Shown here: positions 24,988 through 32,734 of the stretch, one piece after another
How the letters are laid out: the number at the start of each line of letters is the position of its first letter
Position numbering within the stretch: position 1 is the stretch's first letter
NCBI RefSeq assembly: GCF_023276435.1
Contig: NZ_JALLPO010000007.1
Coordinates: forward strand, 171,909 to 235,908
Direction: 5' to 3'
Source of the DNA: Sphaerisporangium perillae
GTDB taxonomy: Bacteria > Actinomycetota > Actinomycetes > Streptosporangiales > Streptosporangiaceae
Length of the DNA: 64,000 nucleotides
Made by a program: the position numbers and the translations under genes
Notes under the pieces: generated by a model
Seen by the model: the letters and a program-made list of their open reading frames with translations, nothing else
What the model was told of the DNA's origin: nothing
The model's database searches: none

Positions 24988-26874
24988 TCAGCGGGCGGAT
25001 TGGAAGGCGCGGCCGGTCCGGGTGGGCCGGCCGTTCTCGTGGAAGAGGCCGCTGTTGGGTTTGGGGCCGGAGGCGGAGATGCCGAACCAGGCGTAGCGGC
25101 GGACGTACGGCAGGGTGGCGAGCATCTGGGTCGAGGCGGTGAGGAAGGCGGCCTGCTGGGCGTCGGTGGCGTAGCGGGACTTGCCTGAGGAGAAGTCGAT
25201 CAGCGCGTACTCGGTGAGCCAGATGGGCTTGTGGTAGCGCTTGTAGACCCGCTGGATGTACGACTTGAGCTGGTCGACGGCGGCCTGCGTCTGGAACTCG
25301 GCGCCGTACCAGTGGAGGGCGACGAAGTCGACGCGGTAGCCGCGCTCGGCCGCGCCGGACATGAACCGGTCGAACCACCCCCCGGGGGTGTCGGCGCCGA
25401 AGGCGACCGAGGGGCTGCCGAGGACGCGCCCGGTCGCCATGAGCTTGGGCCAGAGCTCCAGCGCCTTCTCCACGGTCACGTTGGCCTGCGCGGGCATGTC
25501 CGGTTCGTTGAAGCCGAGCAGGTAGGGTCCCGCACGCCGGGCCTCGGCGAGCTTCGCGGCGGTGACGCTGGTGGCGCCCCACACCATGGGGACGAACTTC
25601 GCCCGGGGCGCGCTGATCCCCTCGTCGCGCGTGGACCAGGTGTAGTACCAGCTCGCCCCTGACTTGGCGAGGGCCGTGCTGACGCCGGCCGCCTTCCACG
25701 CCCCGACACCCTTGCGTACTGAGGTGGCCACGACGGGGCCCCGGGACGGACGCGGAGTCTCCGGGGTACGCGTCGGCGTCGGGGTCGGCTCCGGCGACGC
25801 GCTGTCCGAGGGGGGCGGCGACGCCTTGAGCGCGAGGGTGGGCGAGGGGGCGGGGACGACGGACGGGGCAGTGATGTGCCGGGTCAGCAGAGCGGCGCCG
25901 ACGACGATGGCGGTGCCGGCGACCGCGGTGCCGGCCACGTGCCCGTGGGAGAGCGAGGAGAGCAGGCCGCGCGGCCGTGCCTGTGTCGCGTGGGCCCCCC
26001 GAGGCGCGCCGCCCCTCCCGAGGAGGGGAAGGTGTGAGGCTGCGCGCCCGGCAGCGTCCACCGCGGCGGGGATGGCATTGATCTTGTCCAGGAGGAATCC
26101 GGCGGGGATGGGCAGCAACGGCAGCCCGCTGAGCAGCCGGTCGATGGGAAGGAGCCCCGCCGCTCGCCGCCCGCAGATCGGGCAGCCGCGGACGTGCCGG
26201 GCGAAGCGCTTGCGCCACAGCGGGCTCGGCACTCCGTCCCAGTTCCAGGTGAGCCTGCGAAGTTCGGGGCAGCTGGAGTCGCCGTGCAGGGCGCGGACGA
26301 CCATCCGCGCCGTCTGCACCTGCTCCTTCATTCGCTGCACCCGAACGGCGGCATGCCGTCCGGACAGGCCGAGCGCGCCCGCGAGGTCGGTGCGGCCGAG
26401 TTCACCGGTCTCCTCCAGCCACCACAGGGCGAGCAGAGCGCGGTCGTCCTTGTCCAGCCAGCGGGTGGCCTCGGCGACCTCGCGGCGCTGGTCGGTGAGC
26501 CCCAGCCGCAGGATCGTCACCGCCGCGAAGTCGGAGGCGGGGTCGGGGATCTCCTGGGCGGTGTCGAGGTCGGCCCGGCGGTTCTGGGTGGTGCGGCGGT
26601 CGTGCTGGTGGTCGCGCACCTGGCGGACGGCGATGGCGACCATCCAGGACCGGTACGCGCCGAGTTCGCGCAGGTCGGGCAGGCCGCGGACGACCTTGAG
26701 CATGGTTTCCTGGACCACGTCGTCGACGTCGGTGTGCCCGTCGAGCGCCCGGCCGACGATGTTGTAGAGCAGCGGGAGCGACTCGGCGACCAGGGCGTCC
26801 AGCGCGTCCTGGTCGCCGTCGCGCGCGGCGGCCACCATCGCCGTGTTGGGTCCGCCCCTACCGGTTCCGAGCAT
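24988..26874 (-). CDS. ECF sigma factor fused to anti-sigma zinc motif, membrane segment and extracellular GH128/Asl1-like domain
   Basis: A 628-residue protein from the ATG at 26874, with GGAGCGGAG upstream. Residues about 25-95 are sigma region 2 (DVDDVVQETMLKVVRGLPDLRELGAYRSWMVAIAVRQVRDH) and about 130-190 are region 4 (DKDDRALLALWWLEETGELGRTDLAGALGLSGRHAAVRVQR). H227-x3-C231-x2-C234 matches the zinc anti-sigma (ZAS) motif. Residues about 312-331 form one membrane helix, followed by a Pro/Ser/Thr linker to about 380. Residues 387-628 are a glycosyl-hydrolase catalytic-core domain with E457 (GFNEPD) and E555 (WLTEYA) as the probable catalytic pair. The layout suggests a membrane-tethered sigma factor that senses or cuts an external glucan. 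Release by proteolysis and its target genes are inference. Confidence 0.85.
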   Translation of the reverse strand: MLGTGRGGPNTAMVAAARDGDQDALDALVAESLPLLYNIVGRALDGHTDVDDVVQETMLKVVRGLPDLRELGAYRSWMVAIAVRQVRDHQHDRRTTQNRRADLDTAQEIPDPASDFAAVTILRLGLTDQRREVAEATRWLDKDDRALLALWWLEETGELGRTDLAGALGLSGRHAAVRVQRMKEQVQTARMVVRALHGDSSCPELRRLTWNWDGVPSPLWRKRFARHVRGCPICGRRAAGLLPIDRLLSGLPLLPIPAGFLLDKINAIPAAVDAAGRAASHLPLLGRGGAPRGAHATQARPRGLLSSLSHGHVAGTAVAGTAIVVGAALLTRHITAPSVVPAPSPTLALKASPPPSDSASPEPTPTPTRTPETPRPSRGPVVATSVRKGVGAWKAAGVSTALAKSGASWYYTWSTRDEGISAPRAKFVPMVWGATSVTAAKLAEARRAGPYLLGFNEPDMPAQANVTVEKALELWPKLMATGRVLGSPSVAFGADTPGGWFDRFMSGAAERGYRVDFVALHWYGAEFQTQAAVDQLKSYIQRVYKRYHKPIWLTEYALIDFSSGKSRYATDAQQAAFLTASTQMLATLPYVRRYAWFGISASGPKPNSGLFHENGRPTRTGRAFQSAR

Positions 26875-27006
26875 CGCACTCCGCTCCCTGTCGGTCGTCC
26901 GCTCCGTCGCCGCCGGCAGGCGACGGACCTGGAGCATTCTCCCCAAAATCGGCGTGTTGGCCTTCTGGTCAGGAGACGGGCCGGGCGCCGGGCGGACAAC
27001 AAAAAG

Positions 27007-27023
27007 TTCCGAGATTCTCCGAA
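27007..27023. promoter_or_regulatory. Imperfect palindrome in the ECF/GH128 divergent promoter
   Basis: TTCCGAGATTCTCCGAA reads nearly the same on both strands (two internal mismatches plus the centre). It lies midway between the divergent starts at 26874 and 27131. It could be a shared operator or overlapping sigma recognition elements; a GGAAC element is present on the minus strand here. Confidence 0.4.
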
Positions 27024-27130
27024 GTTTTCGTTATCCACGCGCTACCTGCGGATCTCCTATGTGGCGGCGCGTGCGAGCGCCACCGGACGTCCCGACCGCT
27101 CTACAAGCTCTACGAAGGGCACCAGAAGAC

Positions 27131-28483
27131 ATGACCGAGACACTTCCGCCGGACATCGCACCCCGGGGCGCGGGCCGCAGGCTCCGCCGCGTCGCGGTCG
27201 CGAGCGCCTTCGCGGCCGTCCTGGGCGCCTCGCTGGTGAACGGCACCGTCCCGGCCGGCGCGGCCGAGATTCCGCTCTCGCAAGGCCGGCCGGCGGTGGC
27301 CTCCTCGTCCGAGCGGGGTGACCTGTCTGCGGCGGCGGCGGTGGACGGCAAGATGGGCACGCGCTGGTCCAGCAAGTTCAGCGACCCGCAGTGGCTCCAG
27401 GTGGACCTGGGCAGGTCCGCCGCCATCTCCCGGATCGTCCTGAACTGGGAGCGGGCCTACGCCACCCAGTTCAAAATCCAGAGCTCCGCCGACGGCGGCG
27501 CCTGGAAGACGCTGTACTCGACCAGCTCGGGCAAGGGCGGCACGCAGAGCATCAACGTGTCGGCCACCGGCCGGTACGTGCGGCTCTACACCACCAAGCG
27601 GTCCAGCCAGTACGGCGTCTCGATCTGGGAGTTCCAGGTCTTCGGCACCGGCTCGGGAACCCCGACGGCGAAGCCGTCCCCGAGTGCCACACCCACCAAG
27701 CCCAGCCCCACCTCCAGCCCCAGCAAGACGTCCGAGCCGCCCGCCACGATCGGCAAGAAGGGCGTCGGCGTCTGGAAGATGGCCAACGTCAGCGACGCAC
27801 TGGCCAAGTCCGGCGCGCACTGGTACTACACCTGGTCCTCGCGCCATGACGGGATCACCACGCCCAAGGGTGTCCAGTTCGTCCCCATGGTGTGGGGCGC
27901 GGCGAGCGTGAACGACCAGACCCTCGCCGAGGCCAACGCCGCCGGGCCGTACCTGCTCGGCTTCAACGAACCCGACATGTCCGCCCAGTCGAACATGACC
28001 GTGGACAAGGCCCTGTCCCTGTGGCCCAAGCTCCAGTCCGCCGGGCAGATCCTCGGCAGCCCCGCCGTCGCCTACGGAGGTGACACCCCGGGCGGCTGGC
28101 TCGACCGCTTCATGACCGGGGCGGCCCAGCGCGGCTACCGCGTCGACTTCATCACTCTGCACTGGTACGGCGGCGACTTCCGCACCGACGCGGCGACGCA
28201 GCAGCTCAAGTCGTACATCCAGGCCGTGTACGAGCGGTACCACAAGCCGATCTGGCTCACCGAGTACGCCCTGATCGACTTCTCGCACGGCACCCGGTAC
28301 CCGACCGAGGCGCAGACGGCCGCGTTCGTCACCGCCTCCACCAAAATGCTCAACTCGCTGTCCTACGTGCACCGGTACGCCTGGTTCGGGCTGCCCGCCT
28401 CCGACAGCGGCCCCAGCAGCGGGCTGTTCCACGGCAACGGCGTCGCGACCCCGGCCGGCAAGGCCTTCCACGACGCCCCCTGA
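27131..28483 (+). CDS. Secreted discoidin (F5/8 C) - GH128/Asl1-like glycoside hydrolase
   Basis: A 450-residue exported protein. Residues 1-45 form a signal peptide (RRLRRVAVASAFAAVLGASLVNGTVPAGAA, with AGA-A cleavage). About 46-172 are an F5/8 type C (discoidin, CBM32-like) carbohydrate-binding domain (VDGKMGTRWSSKFSDPQWLQVDLG). About 173-207 are a Pro/Ser/Thr linker, and 208-450 the glycosyl-hydrolase catalytic core with E280 (GFNEPD) and E378 (WLTEYA). The catalytic domain is a close paralogue of the extracellular domain of the divergent ECF fusion. GH128 members cut beta-1,3-glucans; this substrate is an inference. The start at 27131 follows a weak GAAGG. Confidence 0.87.
   Translation: MTETLPPDIAPRGAGRRLRRVAVASAFAAVLGASLVNGTVPAGAAEIPLSQGRPAVASSSERGDLSAAAAVDGKMGTRWSSKFSDPQWLQVDLGRSAAISRIVLNWERAYATQFKIQSSADGGAWKTLYSTSSGKGGTQSINVSATGRYVRLYTTKRSSQYGVSIWEFQVFGTGSGTPTAKPSPSATPTKPSPTSSPSKTSEPPATIGKKGVGVWKMANVSDALAKSGAHWYYTWSSRHDGITTPKGVQFVPMVWGAASVNDQTLAEANAAGPYLLGFNEPDMSAQSNMTVDKALSLWPKLQSAGQILGSPAVAYGGDTPGGWLDRFMTGAAQRGYRVDFITLHWYGGDFRTDAATQQLKSYIQAVYERYHKPIWLTEYALIDFSHGTRYPTEAQTAAFVTASTKMLNSLSYVHRYAWFGLPASDSGPSSGLFHGNGVATPAGKAFHDAP
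27591..27657 (+). repeat. 67-bp identical repeat, copy 1 (discoidin domain end)
   Basis: This stretch is identical to 28998-29064. It encodes the last part of the discoidin domain (SSQYGVSIWEFQVFGTGSG) in two adjacent genes. Identity at silent positions points to recent duplication or gene conversion. Confidence 0.85.
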
Positions 28484-28528
28484 CGAATCCCACCCACCAC
28501 TCCCCAACAAGACAAAGGACTCATTCGT

Positions 28529-29986
28529 ATGAGCACAACCGCCTCGCGCGGCATCCGATCCGGACGCGCATCCGTCGTACGTCAGGTCCGCCGCCTGGCG
28601 CTGGCCGGTGTTCTGGGCGGCCTTCTGGGCACCTCCGCGGTGAGCCTCACCTCTCCGGCAGCCGCGGCCGAGGTGCCCCTCTCGCAGGGCCGTAACGTGA
28701 TCGCCTCCTCGGCGGAGCGCGGTGACCTGTCGGCGTCGGCCGCCGTCGACGGCAAGATGGGCACCCGCTGGTCCAGCAAGTTCAGCGACCCGCAGTGGCT
28801 CGCGGTCGACCTCGGCAAGTCCACCGCCATCAAGAAGATCGTCATCAACTGGGAGAACGCCTACGCCACCGCGTTCCAGATCCAGACCGCCGCCACCAGC
28901 GACGGCCCCTGGACGACGGAGTACAGCACCACGACGGGCAAGGGCGGCGTCCAGACCATCAACGTGTCGGCCACCGGCCGGTACGTCCGGCTCTACGCCA
29001 CCAAGCGGTCCAGCCAGTACGGCGTCTCGATCTGGGAGTTCCAGGTCTTCGGCACCGGCTCGGGCACCCCGACCCCGACCCCGACCAATACGGCCCAGCC
29101 GACGCCCAGCGCCACCCCGACCACTGCGACGCCTCCCGGCGGCTGGGTGCCGGTGAACCAGGCCGCATGGAAGAACGCCCTGGACGCATTCCACAAGGTC
29201 GCACCCGAACGGGTCCCCGCGGGAACCACGAGAGTCCCCGAGTTCCACACCGATTGCATGGTGTCCAACCAGGCCAAGGACGACCCGATCGTGCTGCCCG
29301 GCTTGCCTGGCGCCTCCCACATGCACACCTTCTTCGGCCCGAAGGTGAAGGCGACCACCACGACGACAGACCTGCTCGCGAGTTCCACGACCTGCAACGC
29401 GCCTGGGGACAACAGCGCCTACTGGGTGCCGCAACTCATGCGTAACGGTCAGCCGGTCCCGATCAAGAGCTTCCGCGTGTACTACGGCGCCCGACTCAAG
29501 GACCCATCGGAGGTCGTGCCGTTCCCGCCGGGTCTGGTCCTGGTGCAAGGCGATGCAAAGCGGCAGGTAGCGACGCCGAAGAACGCCGGCGGCCAATTCT
29601 GGTGCGCCGGCAGCGCGGAGACCGGACGCAGCGCCGACGGCAACTGGCCTGTCTGCGCACAAGGCGGCAACCTGATCTACCAACTGACGTTCCAGGACTG
29701 CTGGGACGGCAAGCACATCGATTCGCCTGACCACAAGTCGCACATGGGGCCAATGAAGGACGGCCAGTGCTCCGGTGCCTATCCGGTCGCGGTCCCCAAC
29801 ATCTCGCTCATGGTCAACTACAACTCCCTCGGCGGTGACGGCCTGTCGCTGTCGTCGGGCATGGCGTCCTCGATGCACGGGGATTTCATGAACGCATGGA
29901 AGCCGGAGACGCTCGGCGCGCTCGTGAAGGTCTGCATCAACGCACGCGCCAAGTGCGGCACCACGCCAAGCTTCGTCGGCGGCTGA
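28529..29986 (+). CDS. Secreted discoidin (F5/8 C) - DUF1996 protein
   Basis: A 485-residue exported protein. The signal peptide ends near SPAAAAEVPLS (residue 47). About 48-175 are a discoidin domain almost identical to that of the upstream GH128 protein. About 178-205 are a Thr/Pro linker. About 235-485 are a DUF1996 domain with its characteristic ASHMHTFFG, FQDCWDGKHIDSPDHKSHM and SSMHGDFMNAW blocks, rich in His and Asp. DUF1996 proteins occur mostly in fungi and mycelial actinomycetes and are thought to act on polysaccharides, though this is unproven. It lies 45 bases downstream of the GH128 gene and is probably co-transcribed. Confidence 0.87.
   Translation: MSTTASRGIRSGRASVVRQVRRLALAGVLGGLLGTSAVSLTSPAAAAEVPLSQGRNVIASSAERGDLSASAAVDGKMGTRWSSKFSDPQWLAVDLGKSTAIKKIVINWENAYATAFQIQTAATSDGPWTTEYSTTTGKGGVQTINVSATGRYVRLYATKRSSQYGVSIWEFQVFGTGSGTPTPTPTNTAQPTPSATPTTATPPGGWVPVNQAAWKNALDAFHKVAPERVPAGTTRVPEFHTDCMVSNQAKDDPIVLPGLPGASHMHTFFGPKVKATTTTTDLLASSTTCNAPGDNSAYWVPQLMRNGQPVPIKSFRVYYGARLKDPSEVVPFPPGLVLVQGDAKRQVATPKNAGGQFWCAGSAETGRSADGNWPVCAQGGNLIYQLTFQDCWDGKHIDSPDHKSHMGPMKDGQCSGAYPVAVPNISLMVNYNSLGGDGLSLSSGMASSMHGDFMNAWKPETLGALVKVCINARAKCGTTPSFVGG
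28998..29064 (+). repeat. 67-bp identical repeat, copy 2 (discoidin domain end)
   Basis: Second copy of the 27591-27657 segment, in the DUF1996 gene. Confidence 0.85.
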
Positions 29987-30019
29987 CCAATCCCCGCCGC
30001 TACCTCCGCATTGCGCGTT

Positions 30020-30059
30020 CCGTGCCGGTGATCCCGCGTTCGCGGGGCTACCGGCACGG
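30020..30059 (+). terminator. Terminator hairpin after DUF1996 gene
   Basis: CCGTGCCGGT (30020-30029) and ACCGGCACGG (30050-30059) pair around an inner CCCGCG/CGCGGG stem, 33 bases past the stop. Confidence 0.75.
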
Positions 30060-30923
30060 TACGCCTGGCCGTGATCATCAACGGCTGCGCCGCCCACGCC
30101 ACGTTGGTGCAGTCGCATGTCGCCGACTACTTGGCGGAGCGATCATGATCCAATGCCGTTCGTGAGGCGTTCGCCGTGGTCGGTTTGCTGGCTGAGGTGC
30201 GACGGTTCGGCCGGTACGGCGCCTCGGCGTGAGCGGGGCTGCGGGACAGTCTGATGTGGAGTTCCGGCCATCGAGTCGGTTGACCGACCATGTCGAGCTG
30301 GGGGTCTTGTCGCCCGGTTCCACGGGAATGATGTCGCGCTCCAGGGAATCTTTGCGGATCGTCCCCAGGGCGTGTGGTTCGTTTGCCACATCACATTCGG
30401 CCCGATTTTTCGGTGATTCAGCGACTCTCCATAGCGTCTCCATACAGAAGGACTCTCTGCACACGGTCTGAGACCGAGCACGGCTTGTCGCCTGCTTGTA
30501 AGGAGATCTCATGCGTTCGCTCGCCGTACCCGCCCGTCGTCGATCGACTCCGCCACCGGTGAGCCGGGCGCGCTGACCATGCCTCCCTCCGCTCGTGCAC
30601 GGGGGCCGGGCCGGCCGTCCATGCCGCACGATCGCTTCCGCCAGGACGCACGCTAGCTGACCGGCCCGTTCGATCCGGCCGGAGACATCGTTCAGAACGG
30701 TCTGTCCGCGACCCTCCCCCACCAAGGACCCCATCCCTCATGAGTGAGACTGTCCCGCGCGCCGTCGCATCCCGCAGCAAAGCACACCGAGCCGGCCATG
30801 TCATGGCCGTCGGCGCCCTCGCCGCAGTACCGGGCGCCAGCCTGCGGTCCGTGACCGGCTCAGCCAGCGCATCTGGGTCCCGCTTCTCGCTAGACCCGGC
30901 CGGCCCTAGCGAGAGGGGCTGAC
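30060..30923. other. Gene-poor stretch with two tiny ORFs
   Basis: About 860 bases without a recognisable gene. One 21-codon ORF at 30511-30576 (+) has a very good AAGGAGAT ribosome site but no known product. A 60-codon ORF at 30740-30922 (+) encodes a hydrophobic stretch (VMAVGALAAVPGASL) resembling a signal peptide that leads nowhere. Both may be beginnings of genes since lost. Minus-strand frames here show nothing recognisable. Confidence 0.4.
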
Positions 30924-31541
30924 ATGCGAGCGGGCACGATCGGTGCGCCGATCCTCGCAGCGGTCACGGCTCTGCTCGTCACGCGGTGCGTCGCTGCCGG
31001 GTCGGCCGCCCATTCGAGCCATCTGGCGGTGCAGGCGCAGGCCGTGCAGCCGATTCCGGGCGGCGCGCCAGCACCGGCGATCGCCCCGCCGGACTCCTTC
31101 AACGCGACCGACATCGCGTGGCTGCACCTGATGATCCCGATGACCGAGCAGGCCGTGCGGCTCTTCGATCTGGCCCTGAACAAGACCTCCAACCCGGAGA
31201 TCGTGTCGTTGTCCAAGACCTTCGGCGCCGCACATCGTGCCGAACTGAGGCGCCTGCACAGCCTGGTCGACCGGTCAGGCGTGCCGTATGTGAACATCCA
31301 CGAGGGACACAACATGCCGGGCATGGTGACGGCGGCCGATCTCGAAGCGATCAACGCGGCCGACGGCGCGGCGTTCGACCGGCTCTTCGCCGAGCACGCG
31401 CGCGACTTCCTCAGGCAGTCCGTGCTGGTGGTGCAGGGAGAGCAGGACGAGGGGGGCGACGCGGACACCAAGGCGTTCGCCGCGACGATGGCTGAGGCGC
31501 ACGCGGGTGAGCTCACCAGGCTCAAAGGCGTCGGGCAGTGA
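30924..31541 (+). CDS. DUF305-family secreted protein
   Basis: A 205-residue protein with an N-terminal hydrophobic export signal (GAPILAAVTALLVTRCVAAG; the Cys is not in a convincing lipobox). The DUF305 four-helix domain follows: FNATDIAWLHLMIPMTEQAVRLFDLAL, then HNMPGMVTAADLEAI and LFAEHARDFLRQSVLVVQGEQDEGG. DUF305 proteins are ferritin-like, His/Met-rich and often neighbours of copper or redox genes. GAGGGG precedes the ATG. Its stop overlaps the GTG start of the ferric-reductase-like gene, so the two formed an operon. The function is unproven. Confidence 0.8.
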   Translation: MRAGTIGAPILAAVTALLVTRCVAAGSAAHSSHLAVQAQAVQPIPGGAPAPAIAPPDSFNATDIAWLHLMIPMTEQAVRLFDLALNKTSNPEIVSLSKTFGAAHRAELRRLHSLVDRSGVPYVNIHEGHNMPGMVTAADLEAINAADGAAFDRLFAEHARDFLRQSVLVVQGEQDEGGDADTKAFAATMAEAHAGELTRLKGVGQ

Positions 31542-32480
31542 GGAACGCCGCGACCGTGCGACCCGTACAGGACGGCAACGCCAGTTCCAGCGCGCCCAGG
31601 CGACGCAGGATGCCTGGACCGGCACCGGTGCCGCACGCGCATCCGTTGGTCGTGGCTATTCTGATCGCCGGAGGCGCTGTCGCTGCGACCTCCGGATGCT
31701 GGCCGGGGCTGGGCTCGGTGAACGGGCTGGACGGTTGGCTCGCCTGGGCGGGCCGGCTCACCGGCCTGCTCGCCGGATATGCCTGCGCGATCCTGGTGGC
31801 GCTGGTGTCGCGGACGCCGCTGCTGGACCGGGGGATCGGCTCTGACCGCCTGGCCCGCTGGCACGCCGTGATCGCCCGGCACACGATCGTGCTCTCGCTC
31901 GCGCACATGGTTTGGCCACGGGTGCCCGGGTCGGCGACTCCACAGCCGGCCTGCTGGACGGCTCCGTGAGACTGATTGTGAACGGGCCCGAGCTGCCGAA
32001 GGCGACGATCGGCCTGGTGCTCTTCGTCGGCGTCGGGATCGTCTCGGTCCGGAAGGTGCGGCGCCGGCTGCCCTACGAGCTCTGGCATTACCTGCATTTC
32101 GTCACGTACGCCGGGATCTTTCTGGCGTTCGGCCACCAGTTGCTCGGACCGGACTTCCTCGACGACCCGCTGGCCACAGCCCTGTGGCTGGCGCTCTATG
32201 TGTCTGTCACCTTCCTGCTGATCTGGTATCGCTTCCTCACGCCCGTGCGCCGGGGTCTGCGCCACCGTCTCACGGTGGCCGAGATCCGCAGGGAGTCGCC
32301 CGGCGTGGTGTCGGTCTATCTGATCGGAGAGCACCTCCACGAGCTGGGCGCCGAGCCGGGGCAGTTCTTCCGCTGGCGTTTCCTGACCCGGGGCTTGTGG
32401 TGGACCGCCAATCCTTACTCGTTGTCGGCGCGGTACAGCTCCGTGTCGCGCATACCCCGATCCTGCGCCCCGGCGCTTGA
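31538..32480 (+). pseudogene. Frameshifted, truncated ferric-reductase-like transmembrane oxidoreductase
   Basis: The first frame (31538-about 31910) encodes helices and the haem-ligand region LARWHAVIARHTIVLSLAHMV of a ferric reductase/NOX-like membrane domain. The reading then continues only in another frame from about 31912 (LIVNGPELPKATIGLVLFVGVGIVSVRKVRRRLPYELWHYLHFVTYAGIFLAFGHQ), so one frameshift lies near 31908. The FAD segment EPGQFFRWRFLTRGLWWTANPYSLSA is present, but the rest of the FAD domain and the NAD domain are lost after about 32440. The protein cannot be functional as encoded. It overlaps the DUF305 stop (GTGA). Confidence 0.78.
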
Positions 32481-32734
32481 TCACCCCCACCGGACCCACA
32501 CGAAGCCCGGAAGCGCCATTCGGAAGATGACCATCTTGTGCGCTTGATCGCCGGCCAGCAGGTTGGTCCGGTCAGCCTTCCGCCTTGGTGAGCTCTTGAA
32601 GAATTCACGATCAAGCTGTTACCGTCACCAACCAACTCTAAAGGCTGGATTCGGGGCGATTTCGGGCTTTCGGAATCGGGGCCAGCCGGACCGCGGCGAT
32701 GGGTGCCGCGGCCTCACCGTTCAAGGAGCAACGC

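Noticed and set aside
27110..30118. 1002-codon open frame on the minus strand across the GH128 and DUF1996 genes
   Set aside because: It is the antisense shadow of two well-supported secreted-protein genes; its composition is Arg/Gly/Val/Asp-rich without domains.
30078..30734. 218-codon minus-strand frame in the gene-poor stretch
   Set aside because: No ribosome site, no recognisable motif, and Arg/Pro-rich composition typical of random high-GC frames.
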